Shown piece after piece: positions 47,609 through 58,010 of a DNA stretch of 64,000 nt (position 1 is the first letter of the stretch; every line of letters begins with the position of its first letter). The notes under the pieces are model-generated. The model worked only from the letters and a program-made list of their open reading frames with translations, ran no database searches and was not told the origin of the DNA. The translations under genes and the position numbers were made by a program. The DNA comes from Perilla frutescens (lineage: Eukaryota; Streptophyta; Magnoliopsida; Lamiales; Lamiaceae): contig BRKX01000002.1 in NCBI GenBank assembly GCA_026008535.1, positions 33,471,501 to 33,535,500 on the forward strand, read 5' to 3'.

Positions 47609-47621
47609 AGTTTGGGGGAGT
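47609..47621 (+). other. Polypurine tract of the Athila element
   Basis: AGTTTGGGGGAGT lies directly before the right LTR. A similar AGTTTGGGGGAGG at 42017-42029, just upstream of the CACTA insertion, looks like an internal second tract. Confidence 0.75.
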
Positions 47622-49168
47622 TGATGAGTGCTTAAATAGCACTCATTTGGACTAATTTGCACTTACTTTTGAGTGCTTTTGCTCTATGTTTAAGTCTATA
47701 TGTTTGTAAATTTGTTATTTTTCGTTAATGTTGTTTAAAGTGGCAAATACATGGAATTTTTAGGTTAGTATGTACAAAAACGAAGTTAAAATCCGATTTC
47801 GATCATCAAAGGCCGCACAAGAATTGAAGAAAACCAAGGGTCGGGCTCAGACACGGCCAAGAGGCGCGACCATAGGTCGCATTGCAGAGCATCAAACAGA
47901 GAGGGAAAAACCTTCAGCCCGGGCCGCGTCCCAGGCGCCTCCGGGCGCGATCGCAGGGCAGGCCGCGCTCTGAAACCTCTGCAATGCGGGCTCGGGGCAC
48001 GGCCTCTTCAGCCCACGTCTCGGCACTTCAGAGAGCTGTTTTCATGTGTTCCAAGCTCGACCTCCTGGCGCGACCCAAACGGGGTCGCGGTCGGGACTGA
48101 CGAATCCGTTTTTAACTTTTGGCATTCCATTATTGGTCCTATATATGATATATCATTGGGAGAGTTCAAAAAAACACATCACACACACGAAAAAAGAGGA
48201 GAAAACACTCTCCATTGAAGATCTTGGAAGATCAAGAACATCAAGAGGAGGAGGAAGATCCAACCATCCATTTGAAGATTCAAGCCAAGGGATTGAAGGA
48301 GTTTGTTCTACATTGGGTTTTATCTTCTCCTTCACTCTTTTATCTTTGTATTGAGAATGGGTTTTGGATCCTTGTCTTATATCTTTGATCTTGTTGTAAA
48401 TATGGTAGGCTAGAGCCCTTAGGGCTCTAGGATGTGGTGAAACAATGTGACTCTTGTTCTTGATGAAGGATAAATGTATGTTCATGCTTTGTCAAGGTTT
48501 TAATCCATACATTGGTCTTGAATGATGTTGTTTGAGTGGCCTCCTTACTAGCATCACATGTATGTTTCACTTGCATCTTGCCCATCCCGTGAACATAAGC
48601 ATGTATGGATTGAATTCATGTACTTGTACTCTTTGTTGAAGTTGAGTATGTGGAAGAAAGAGTGACTCCTTTGAGCTTTTGGTAGGTGCGACCTTGGAAT
48701 GTGTTAGAGATAGTCATCCTTGTCGCATTCGCAATTTAGGAGATATTCGAGAGATGCTCCTTCTATATTCGTGGTCTTCTTACCTATGAACTTAGCATGA
48801 TTGTGTGGTTAGACTTTGTTGTTGAATCAAGAGGAGTATTGTGAATCCATGTCCTAGAGTCTTGCTTAATCCCACTTCTAAATCTCTCCTTTTGTTGATA
48901 GTTGTTCTTGATTATTTATTTAGGTTGTTTGGTGTTTGTTACTTAAGTTATTGTTTTGGTATTGATGATAATCAACCCCCACTTAATCATAGTCTAGATA
49001 ATCCTTGCATCAAATATTGTGGTACTTGCATTTTCTTATTTAGTTCATTTTTCCCTATGGATCGACCTCGTATCATCCTTGCTACAAATATATGCTTGTA
49101 TACTTGTAGGCATAGACACGAGTTTATAAATATTGAAACAATCTTAGAGGTGATAAGCCTTTCTATCA
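47622..49168 (+). repeat. Athila right LTR (1547 bp)
   Basis: Matches the left LTR across its length with scattered substitutions and a loss of about 30 bp in the GC-rich block near 47910-47940. Followed by GCACC. Confidence 0.93.
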
Positions 49169-49291
49169 GCACCCTATGTGCTCTTTGTGTTTATTGAGGG
49201 CTTGAGTAACCCTCTGCCCCACAGATCAATCTGTGTTGTAAATTGGAAAATCCTCTCGCTTCCTTTGTTGTGTGGGTTGAAACTTGTTGAT

Positions 49292-50066
49292 ATGGCTCCC
49301 TCGTCCCTATATATTCTTGCTCCTTTTGATGGCAAATCAGATTATAATTTATGGAAACATAAAATGAAATTTGTTTTGATTAAGAAAAATGTGTTCAAAG
49401 CTGTTAAACTCAAATATAATGATAATGAAATCGATCTTAAGAAGTCTGATATGAATGGGTATGCTCTGTCTTCCATTATGTTGATCCTATCTGATGTTGT
49501 GTTAAGGAAAGTATGTATGATTGAATCTGCAAAAGAATTTTGGGATAAATTGGATGAGTTATATAATTTGACTTCTCTTCCAAGTCGCATGTTTTTACTT
49601 GAAAAATTCTTCAATTATAAACTGGATTTGGGTAAAGATATGGATGCTAACTTAGATGATTTCAATAAGCTTGTTCAAGATATTAAAATGTTCTGGTGAT
49701 AAGCATATTGATGATTACACTGTCATTGCTCTGTTAAATGTTATCCCTGAGGCTTATAATGATGTTAAGTCTGCTATCAAATATGGGAGGGATGATATTA
49801 CATATGATACTGTCGTTAATGAGTTAAAAAGTAAGAAAATTGAGTTAAAGCATGGTCGAGATGCTAAAACTACTATTGATAATATTTTGCATATGAGGGA
49901 GAAGAATCATTCGGGTTCTAGACATAATAATAGAAAATGTTATAATTGTGGTAAACCGGGTCACTATGTGAAATATTGTAAGAAACCTAAAGATAAGAAT
50001 AAGCAAAATGGTGAGCATGCTAATGTTGCCTCCTCTAATGATTTTGAGCATAGTGATGTTCTGTGA
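49292..50066 (+). pseudogene. Copia-type gag of the gag-only element, one frameshift
   Basis: The likely start is ATG 49292 (MAPSSLYILAPFDGKSDYNLW), a typical copia gag opening. A UBN2-like gag domain runs to about 49690 and continues in another frame (SGDKHIDDYTVIALLNVIPE) to a CCHC zinc knuckle, CYNCGKPGHYVKYC, near 49938-49979. It ends at 50066. A single frameshift near 49690 splits the product. The protein would package retroelement RNA into particles. No protease or pol follows. Confidence 0.85.
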
Positions 50067-50498
50067 TGCTTTGTGCTCTATGGTATATGCTCCAAGTAAG
50101 GTGGAGCTGTTGTTGGTTTCTTAGTGAAATGTGGTGCTCTTTGTGAGCTTTGTTGTGCTTTGTGACTTGTTTGTGTTCTTTGTGAGCTTTGTTGTAATTC
50201 TATGTTGATCTGGATCTGTTTTTGATGCTCTTTGTGAGTTGTAGTGCTTTTTCTATGTGAATTTTGGTTCTTGGTAAGCTATTTTTTGATGTTCTTTGTG
50301 AGCACCTTTCAATTTAAGGTGGAGCTGTTTCTTTGTGATGTTGTTGCACTTTGTGTGCTTTATTGGTTTGATCTCTGTGATTAGTTCTAACTGTGTGTTA
50401 TCTCCTCTTTGTCTATGTGATATTGCAGGAGAGGAAAATGGTGATGATGAATTTCCTCCGGACATCTTTGACAACAACATGTGCCACAAGGTGGAGAT
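50067..50498 (+). other. 3' spacer of the gag-only element, TTTGTGAGC-rich
   Basis: About 430 bp between the gag stop and the right LTR. It is GT-rich with many repeats of CTTTGTGAGC and GCTTTGTTGTG, which also recur in the LTRs. The purine stretch ACAAGGTGGAGAT before 50499 is the likely polypurine tract. Confidence 0.6.
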
Positions 50499-51030
50499 TG
50501 TTGTACTATTGTGGGCCATTTGCCTTATGGGCTTAATGGTTTTGGCCCATATGACTCCTTGTCTCCCTTGAGCCCAACCCACTACTCATTCACCCAAATG
50601 GCAGCCTACTTAATCGATTTACTGTTCCCTCTTCTTCAACATCTGATTCACTCACGATTCATCTCTCTCTGCAATCGCTCTCTGTTCTCTGCTCTTCGTG
50701 AGTTCTCGTCTCCTACTCTTTGTGGGCTACTCTCTGTGAGCTGTTGCGACCCCCGTTCTTCGTAAGCAGTCGTTGTTAGAGTTTCATGCTCGTGTTACCT
50801 CTAGGTGAGTCAGACTCGTGCGCTTGATCGTGTTACCTAGGGTTCGGGGCTTGGTGGTGTTCGGCTATGGAACGACTTCCGTGGTCTTATGGTGTTGTTG
50901 CTGTTCAAAGTGATTGTCCGGGCCCAAAGGATAACCCGAGCCATCTCTTACCTGACACTAGAGTGTCTCACGATGAAGACCGCGTCCGTGACGAGGGAAA
51001 GCGCATTACCGGCGAGGCCGATACCCAACA
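50499..51030 (+). repeat. Right LTR of the gag-only element
   Basis: Counterpart of 30160-30697. It is followed by CCAAA and then by the remaining terminal repeat of the Mutator-like host element. Confidence 0.9.
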
Positions 51031-51153
51031 CCAAAATATTAGGGATGTCTAATTTAAAAAAAAAAGTTTCAAAATATGTCATAATTATAAAAATTAAAAA
51101 GACCAAAAAACAGATAAATGTAGTAATTTTAAGGCAATTAACCCTATATTTTT

Positions 51154-52151
51154 ACTAAAAAGAAAAGAAAAATGTAAAGATGATTTGTTCAATTCCCCTG
51201 GATCGCATGGGCAATTGGGCATGGGCAATTGGGCATGGGACTGGACACATTAATTATTGTTTAAATTTAAGGTTGAATATTCAAACTATAAATATATATT
51301 ATGTAAACCTACCGTCAAAATGCACACGTAGCAAGGCTGGCCAACCATCTTTTTCCTTAAGACCCTTGTCTACTTCGAAAATAATGTGCTCCACAACTAT
51401 TTTATTTTAAATTATTTAGAAAATTAAAGAAATGGACTCTTTGCTTTAACACGTACATGTCGGCAGGCAATTTTTTTCTACTTTCCTCACCATTGTTTTT
51501 TATTTTCTTCATAACACATTGAACCAATTTTATTATAAATATTTTGGCAGGACATGCATGACGAAATCGCGGCAATTTAATTACATTATTCTCAAATTTA
51601 GATACTCTAAAAAAATATAAAAGCATCCGACATCAATAAATATTTAATTTGCATTTGATTTGATTGGATTTAATAATTAATTAAAATATAGGAAGTACAA
51701 AGATCTTCTAGGAAGCTTCCTATTTTGTACGTATTTTCACCCACGTGTGTGTTGATCCAAACTGACCCCACATATGACTATTGACATTGACACTTTATCC
51801 AAATCCGATCTCATCCTTATTTTTTCAGAAAAAAGAAGAAGAAAACAGACAAGAAGAACGATCTCATCCTCCTTGGCATTTTCATTCCATCTTAATCACG
51901 ATCGACAACTTACATCCCATATTTATTTTATATTTTTATTAAATATAAGATATACATTGGAACTCAAACTCGTTTTGTTAAAAATTGTATAATATACCTT
52001 GGCCGGTTGAATTGGTAATGATGTAGATAAATGTATAAGTGAAAAAAATTAATTAATTACAAGTGGAGCTATTGCTTATGACTTCTTATATATGTAGTAT
52101 ATATTTCTGAATTTTGGACTCTGAGCTATTGTAAACGAACACAATTTACAA
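51154..52151. other. AT-rich intergenic DNA
   Basis: No gene is seen. A short tandem of GGGCAATTGGGCAT occurs at 51209-51238. The last eight bases, ATTTACAA at 52144-52151, are the hAT target duplication. Confidence 0.5.
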
Positions 52152-53015
52152 CAATGTTTTTAAAATCAGACCGGACATCGAACCGATCAAATTATTGGGT
52201 CACTGGGTCACTGGTTCAACCGGTTGAACCGTTTTGAAAAAATTGGATAAAGCGCTATATGATATTTATATGTATATATACACAATAAAATATAATAAAA
52301 TTATACAAACTAATATCATGATTAATATATTAAATAAGTTTAAAAAATACACCAAATTTATATCCATGCAAAGAAATAAAATGTTTAATTTATCGATAGT
52401 TATTTCATAAGTTAAGTAGTTAAAATTATAATATTTATAAAAATAAATATTGAACATCAAATACAGAAATACTAAAATTTGAGAAAATATATAATTACAT
52501 GTCAAATAATTAAATATTAATTTTAATTATAAAGAATACTATACAATAACAATTAAAAACATTGTTAATCATTATTTCACAAGCCACTATTTTAGATTTT
52601 AGTTCTTTTCTCTATTTATATTAATTCAAAAAATGTTAAATTAGATGTTGTTAAATATTTATTTTAATTGTTCTAAAAAATATTTATTTTAATTACATGC
52701 TAGCTAAACATTGATTTTTTTATTAAAATATAGATTTGTTATTTTCTATGTGTATATATATATATGTTATTAATATTCAAATAATAACATAAAAATGTAT
52801 GGCTCAATTGGTTGAGCACATGGTACAAAGACATTCAATTTGGGAATTAAATTAAATTTTTTCAGAATTTCAAAAAAAAATTGATGGTTGGTTCAACCGG
52901 TTAGCTCCGGGTTTGCTGTAACCCGCGGTAAATATATATAACCGGACAGGACCACTGACCGATTCACGGTTAAATCGGTCGAACCGACCGATCTGATCCG
53001 ATTTAAAAAACACTG
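52152..53015. mobile_element. Non-autonomous hAT element, 864 bp, 8-bp TSD
   Basis: The termini CAATGTTTTTAAAATC and, on the other strand, CAGTGTTTTTTAAATC form the short inverted repeat typical of hAT elements. A perfect 8-bp direct repeat ATTTACAA flanks it (52144-52151 and 53016-53023). Subterminal regions at both ends are rich in CGGTTCAACCGG-like palindromes and CCGGAC motifs, probable transposase sites. The AT-rich interior has no transposase. Confidence 0.85.
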
Positions 53016-53023
53016 ATTTACAA

Positions 53024-54861
53024 GAGTAGTTTGCATTTTAGTCTATATATATGCATGGAGAACCAAATTAATCATTTAGCCTACTTATACGGTGTTCACT
53101 GTCTTCCATAAAATAAATTCACAAATTGTCACCTGACTAACTAATTTTTCATTTTGGGTTTATTATCTTCACTTTGTGATCAGTACTGTTATACAGGCGG
53201 TACGTGCTACTATGTTATCGGTAGAGTGGTTATATTTTTGAAATTTCAATCGATTAAGCTATTATTAAAATTATTCAATTTAAATTTATTATATATTATG
53301 ACGTAAAGAAGTGACTAAAATATTTATCTCCATCTTATGGGTCTATAGTTTCAACTCTTAAGAACTCATAATTAGAGAGAGGGTAATTAAAAGATTGCAC
53401 ATGACACTCTCCAGCACGTACATTTCCTAACTTCCAATTTTAAACTTGTTTATTTTAAAATTATTAAATAATTATTTCAAATTTATTCATCACTCCCCGC
53501 ACACAAAATATAACATTTTAAGTATAATTAATTTGTCTGCCACTTTTTATATTTGATTATTAATTCTTTCTCACATATATAATTTCTTCCAAGCACTTTC
53601 ACAGGCCTGATCGATTATTTGACATAAACTCTTTTCAAATTGATATAAATATGGCGATGGATCGTATAAGATTTTTTTTAGTGTGCGAAATAAGACCACA
53701 TCTATATCATTTAATTTAATAATTTAATGTTTGATAGTTAATGGAAAATATAGTATCAATTTCATAAATAATAAAGTAAAAAATAAAGGAAGAATGACTA
53801 TTTTTCGTCCAAACTTTTAATATTGACGATGCCTTAACTTTAAACGACCATAACTTGCTTGTTTTTAATCAAACACACGCAAAAAAAAATTCAAATTAAT
53901 GCTTCATTCATACTCTTTCATTTAAGATGTCGGGAGTCCATGTTTAGATGGAAAATTATGAATGAAAGATTCAAAAGATAAATTTTTATGAATACCCAGA
54001 TTGTAAGGTTTTCATTAGCGTATAATAATGCTTCGTCAGCATTATAACAATTAATAACGTATGCTAACGAAATATTTTTTATATGCTAACATAATGTATT
54101 CATTGTGCTAACGAAGAATTATCATAATTAATGCTAGTATAGTACATATTTATTAGGGTTTATTTAATCTCAATTATGCTTTAATTATTTCATTGCAATT
54201 AAGATATATTCAATCTCAATTATCGTTTATTTTATCTAAATATGAAACCTAATTATTTTTTTGAATTTAATTTTCCTTTTTTAGTTCCTAATTAATTATT
54301 AAAGTTTATTCCATCCAATTATGATTTATGGCGTATATTGATAAAGTATTATCATATGCTAACATAGTGTATTCACAGTGCTAATGAAGCAAAATCATAA
54401 TGTTAACGTAGTACATATATATTATTGTTATGATTTTTTTCAACTCATTAAAGGTTATCACATTCAATCAAAGTTTATGTAATCAAATTAGGCTTATATA
54501 ATCCAAATAGAATTTCTTCCATTCAATTAGGATTTATTAAATCAAAATAGATTTGTAGTTATTTTTTAAATATATTTTTCGCTAATAATATTAGAAGACT
54601 TTAATCAGCATCATGGTAGTGCTTCGTTAGCATGATGATAATACTTAATTAGCATGACGACCCTGTTATCAAGCACTTATGTTAATCCCCCTCCCTAAAA
54701 AACTTTTCAAGTATTATAGAATTGTCATCAATCTTTTAATCAAATCTGAAACTTTGATTTTTAGGAATTGTATGGTGTATTTGAATGTGATCCTAGTTAC
54801 CACATTATATATGATTGGTTTTCACATAATCCTTCCCCAATATATATACAAGTATATATAT
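53024..54861. other. AT-rich intergenic DNA with a diverged direct repeat
   Basis: No gene is recognised. Two related stretches, about 54056-54165 and 54332-54425, share TATGCTAACATA.TGTATTCA followed by GTGCTAA.GAAG and AGTACATAT. The motif GCTAACGAAG recurs on both strands up to 54640. This may be an unclassified DNA transposon or a local duplication. Confidence 0.45.
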
Positions 54862-57232
54862 GTGGAAATGTATAATACTAGGCAAAAGCAAATAGAAAGT
54901 GGGAAAAAACGGAAACTTTTAAAACTAGGTAGTTTCTTAGGCAAATTGTACTAATTCACAGCTATTTCCTGGGCCAAATCAGTTTTTCAGTGTACGTTTT
55001 GCATTTTAATATTAGTTCAAATCAACTTTATACATTTCGCTATATGTATATGTCCATATGTGAGTGTAAATATATCGGATTTTGTATTTATAGCATACGA
55101 AAATCACGATACGATTAGATAAATGTTGCTACGATTATTATATTAAGTTAATCAAGTGCTATGATTGATTTTGAAAAATGGTATGATTAAGTTATAACCT
55201 TGAAGTTAATCAAATGCAACGATTATTTATGGATTACAGAAGATAAAGTTAAAAACCGTGCAACGATTAAATGATTTGAAGATGGTACGATTATTTTTTT
55301 AAAAATGATACGATTATGTTGTGAAAGTTAATTTAGATTGGAAAGTGCAACGATTAAGCTTAAAGGAATGTATGATTATTATGCTACGATTATATTATAA
55401 AAAGTGATACGATAATTATGCTACGATTATTTAAAATTGGCAACGATTATTATGATACGATTAATTTTAAATTATTACGATTATTATGCTACGACTTGGT
55501 TTCATTGAGAATGTCTACGATTGTTATGCTACGACTACGAGTAATTAAAAGTGGCTACGATTTGGTACAATTTTATAAGCTACGATTGGTTTAAAATTAA
55601 TCGTGTGCCACTATTAATCAATAAAAATGCTACGATTCTTTTAATTGAGTGCATTTATGTCTTGAGTACTATACTAGCTTCAATAAATAAGCATCAGCGG
55701 GTATAAATGCGTTGACCAATTTTACTGCAGATTTTTAATGTTGTGTAAGAACGGTAGGTAAATTTTGTGAATAAATAGACACCAATTGGGTTTCATGATA
55801 CACATTACATTACAATATTTTTAGCATATAAACAAGAGCAGAAGTTGTAGAGCAAAAATTTGAGCAAGGCGTGTGCAAGAAGTGTGCGGGTGGAGTGATT
55901 AAGAACAATTTCGTGCAAATTATTTTCCATATTGTCCAAAGGTGTGCTTTTGGAAATGTCCCTTTTTTCCGAAGTTTTTCTTATTCTTATTTCTACTTAA
56001 CCGTAGCCTTGTTTCACTTAGTCGTAGCATAGCATTCATATTTTAATTAAGCGTAGCAATTTAGAAAATTACTCGTGGCATTTCTTCAAATAATTGTATC
56101 AAGTGTTAATTTGTTAATTATGATAGTTGTTTGTAATTTGTGGCCCAATCTTGCTTAGTCATAGCAATTTTTAATTTATTGTAGCATTTTAAAATCGTTG
56201 CATTTCTTGAAAAACAATCGTAGCATTCTTATAAATAATTGTAGCATTGATATAAGTAATCGCAGCATGCACAAAATTAATCATAACACTGTTAAACTTA
56301 GTCGTGGCATTCTAATAATTAATTGTAGCATTTTAAGAAATAATCGTGGCATTGTTATAATTAATCGTAGCATTTTTAATAATTTATCGTAGCATTTATT
56401 CGTTGAGTTTTTTTAGATTCGTGCCAATTTTTTAAATATTCGTAGCATTCTTAGTAATCGTAGCCAAAGATTCACTTAATCGTAGTTTGTAGGATAATCG
56501 TAGATTATAGTAAACTTAATCGTAGTTATTAAAATATAATCGTAGCTACTATATGATTAATCGTAGCAATAATAGATAATTGAACAATAATTTAAATTAA
56601 TCGTAGCCCTTTTTAGTTAATCGTCCCTTTAATTAATATTAATCGTAGCTTCTAGTAAATTTAATCGTGGCAATTAAAATTTAATAATATCTTCTATATA
56701 ATTAATCGTAGCAATTATAATTAATTGAAGGATAATTTAAATTAATCGTTGCCATTTTCGGCATCATCGTAGCTTTTGGTTTAATTAATCGTCTTATAAA
56801 ATTAATCGCAACCATTTTTAATCGGTTGTACAAATACTAAAACTAATCGTATCCATTTTTCAATTAATCGTAATTTTTGGTAAAATTATTCGCAGTCATT
56901 CAAAAATAATCGGAGCATTTTATTGAATTAATCGTAGCTAGTTTAATTAATCGTAGCTTCCATTAAAAATAATCGTATCTATTCTAATTTAATCGTTGGG
57001 TCAGGGTAGTTGTGGTTTTAAATTTCTAACCTTTAATATTAAGTACTCTCTGCAAGAAAATCTGTGAAGTACAAAAATTGACGTGAAGTGTAAGCTTTTT
57101 CAGATTTTTAGGACCTCACCTAATTGAGTATTGTGTAAAATAGTACAGATTGTCGAGAAAACTACTTACTTTTAAATGTTGCTTATCTAGTATAATTTTG
57201 ACTATAATTTTGTCTAGAAAAATAGTTTTCCC
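54862..57232. mobile_element. Foldback-like (probable Mutator-type) element built of TAATCGTAGC arrays, 2371 bp
   Basis: Outer ends are imperfect inverted repeats of about 100 bp: AGTTTCTTAGGCAAATTGTACT near 54930 mirrors AGTACAGATTGTCGAGAAAACT near 57151. Candidate 9-bp flanks are TATATATAT (54853-54861) and TATATATAC (57233-57241), 8 of 9 identical but in low-complexity sequence. The left arm (about 55100-55640) repeats GCTACGATTA roughly 20-25 times. The right arm (about 55990-57000) repeats its complement TAATCGTAGC roughly 45 times, at irregular 15-30 bp spacing. A 340-bp unrelated spacer lies between. There is no transposase. The superfamily is inferred. Confidence 0.65.
55641..55985 (+). 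other. Central spacer of the foldback-like element
   Basis: This is the only part of the element without ACGATTA-type motifs. It carries TATAAAT-like and CAAT-like sequences (55695-55800), then GTGTGC-containing sequence (55870-55950). No open frame of note is present. A transcript crossing it into both arms would form a long hairpin. Confidence 0.35.
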
Positions 57233-57241
57233 TATATATAC

Positions 57242-57490
57242 ATTATCGTTATTCCGAAATTTAAAATATACCAGTTATGTTAATAAAATTAAATATAGAA
57301 TATAATCTTTCCATTTTGGTCATTCCCCCGTACTGATCGTGCCGTACCGTAGCAGTTTGATGAAATGGTGCTAATTTAGTTGAGTGTGAAGTCCTCGTAT
57401 TGGTAATGACTAATGAGATAAAACAAAAATATAGTAATAAACATCCAACATGCGCAGAATACAATTCTAACATGATTTCTCTTCTCTATC

Positions 57491-57529
<39 letters not shown>

Positions 57530-57947
57530 TATTTATTTGAGAATTGATATATATCCTTTCCTTAGTAGAATGGTAGTGCATATATATTCCTGTAGTTTCC
57601 ATGAAAGAGTCAATGGGTGTGAACTTATATAGTATATTATAAAATTTCCATTTTCTATTTTTGTTGTTTTAATTTCCTATCGACTTAAATCAACAAAGAA
57701 AATCCTTTTGCCACGTCTACAAGTCAAATTCCAGCACATTTTTTTTAAGAACACTGTTCCAACAACGGCTGCACCCATTCTCTGAATCTAGTCTCTTTCC
57801 TTCTTATATAGCCCCTTTCGTAAGATTTATCTTCTCTCTCTACCTAAACTAGATAACTTTGAACTCAAACCCAAAAATAATTTTGAAAAGAAACACAGAA
57901 ATTAATCTGCTTATTAAAACTGGCGAACGGACGTGACTACGGCGACC
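57242..57947 (+). promoter_or_regulatory. Promoter and leader region of the ERF gene
   Basis: A (TC)n-(TA)n microsatellite lies at about 57491-57530. A TATA-like TTATATAG at 57804-57811 is followed by a pyrimidine-rich TCTCTCTCT stretch suited to a transcription start near 57835. The leader would then be about 170 nt and include a short upstream ORF. Confidence 0.4.
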
Positions 57948-58010
57948 ATGCCAGATTTCCGGCGACTTGGACCAGAGAAAACGTCGCCACCGCCACCACT
58001 AGTCCCATGA
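57948..58010 (+). CDS. Upstream ORF (20 codons) overlapping the ERF start by 4 nt
   Basis: ATG at 57948 opens a 20-codon frame that stops at TGA 58008-58010. It overlaps the main ATG (58007-58009) as ATGA. Whether it is translated is unknown; it would be expected to modulate translation of the ERF. Confidence 0.4.
   Translation: MPDFRRLGPEKTSPPPPLVP

Larger units (their letters stand above)
31070..49168 (+). mobile_element. Athila-type Ty3/gypsy LTR retrotransposon
   Basis: LTRs at 31070-32651 (1582 bp) and 47622-49168 (1547 bp) begin TGATGAGTGC and end CTATCA. The 5-bp duplication GCACC is perfect (31065-31069 and 49169-49173). Domain order gag, protease, reverse transcriptase, RNase H, integrase defines Ty3/gypsy. 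The protease motif CDLGASINLMPL, the long LTRs, a tRNA-Asp-like primer site and a further ORF after pol point to the Athila lineage. The element spans 18.1 kb, of which 4.1 kb is a nested CACTA transposon. Several stops and frameshifts make it non-autonomous. Confidence 0.93.
30160..51030 (+). mobile_element. Gag-only copia-type LTR element (TR-GAG-like), split by Athila insertion
   Basis: LTRs of 538 bp (30160-30697) and 532 bp (50499-51030) begin TGTTGTA and end ACCCAACA. The 5-bp duplication CCAAA is perfect (30155-30159 and 51031-51035). A primer site TGGTATCTGAGCC, near-complementary to initiator tRNA-Met, starts at 30699. The internal part is 30698-31069 joined to 49174-50498, about 1.7 kb. 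It encodes a copia-type gag with zinc knuckle but no protease, integrase or polymerase. The 3' spacer goes straight to a purine tract and the right LTR. This is the architecture of gag-only non-autonomous elements. Confidence 0.85.
29238..51144. mobile_element. Mutator-like element split by nested retrotransposons
   Basis: The left terminus GGATTAATTGCCTCTAAAAT at 29238 is mirrored by the right terminus at 51144, which reads GGGTTAATTGCCTTAAAAT on the other strand. The perfect 9-bp repeat TATATTTTT (29229-29237 and 51145-51153) is the Mutator hallmark. The inverted repeats are about 245 bp long: 29238 to about 29480, against 51144 back to 51036 continued by 30154 back to about 30060. The right terminal repeat is therefore cut by the gag-only retroelement at 30160-51030. 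Without the inserts the element is about 1.0 kb, with about 580 bp of internal DNA and no transposase. Confidence 0.85.

Noticed and set aside
52800..52860. tRNA-like GGCTCAATTGGTTGAGC inside the hAT element
   Set aside because: Resembles an A box, but no convincing B box, acceptor stem or target duplication; too little to call a tRNA or SINE.
55100..57000. CRISPR-like or satellite array
   Set aside because: Repeat spacing is irregular, orientation flips between arms, and the context is a plant nuclear genome; a foldback-like transposon fits better.
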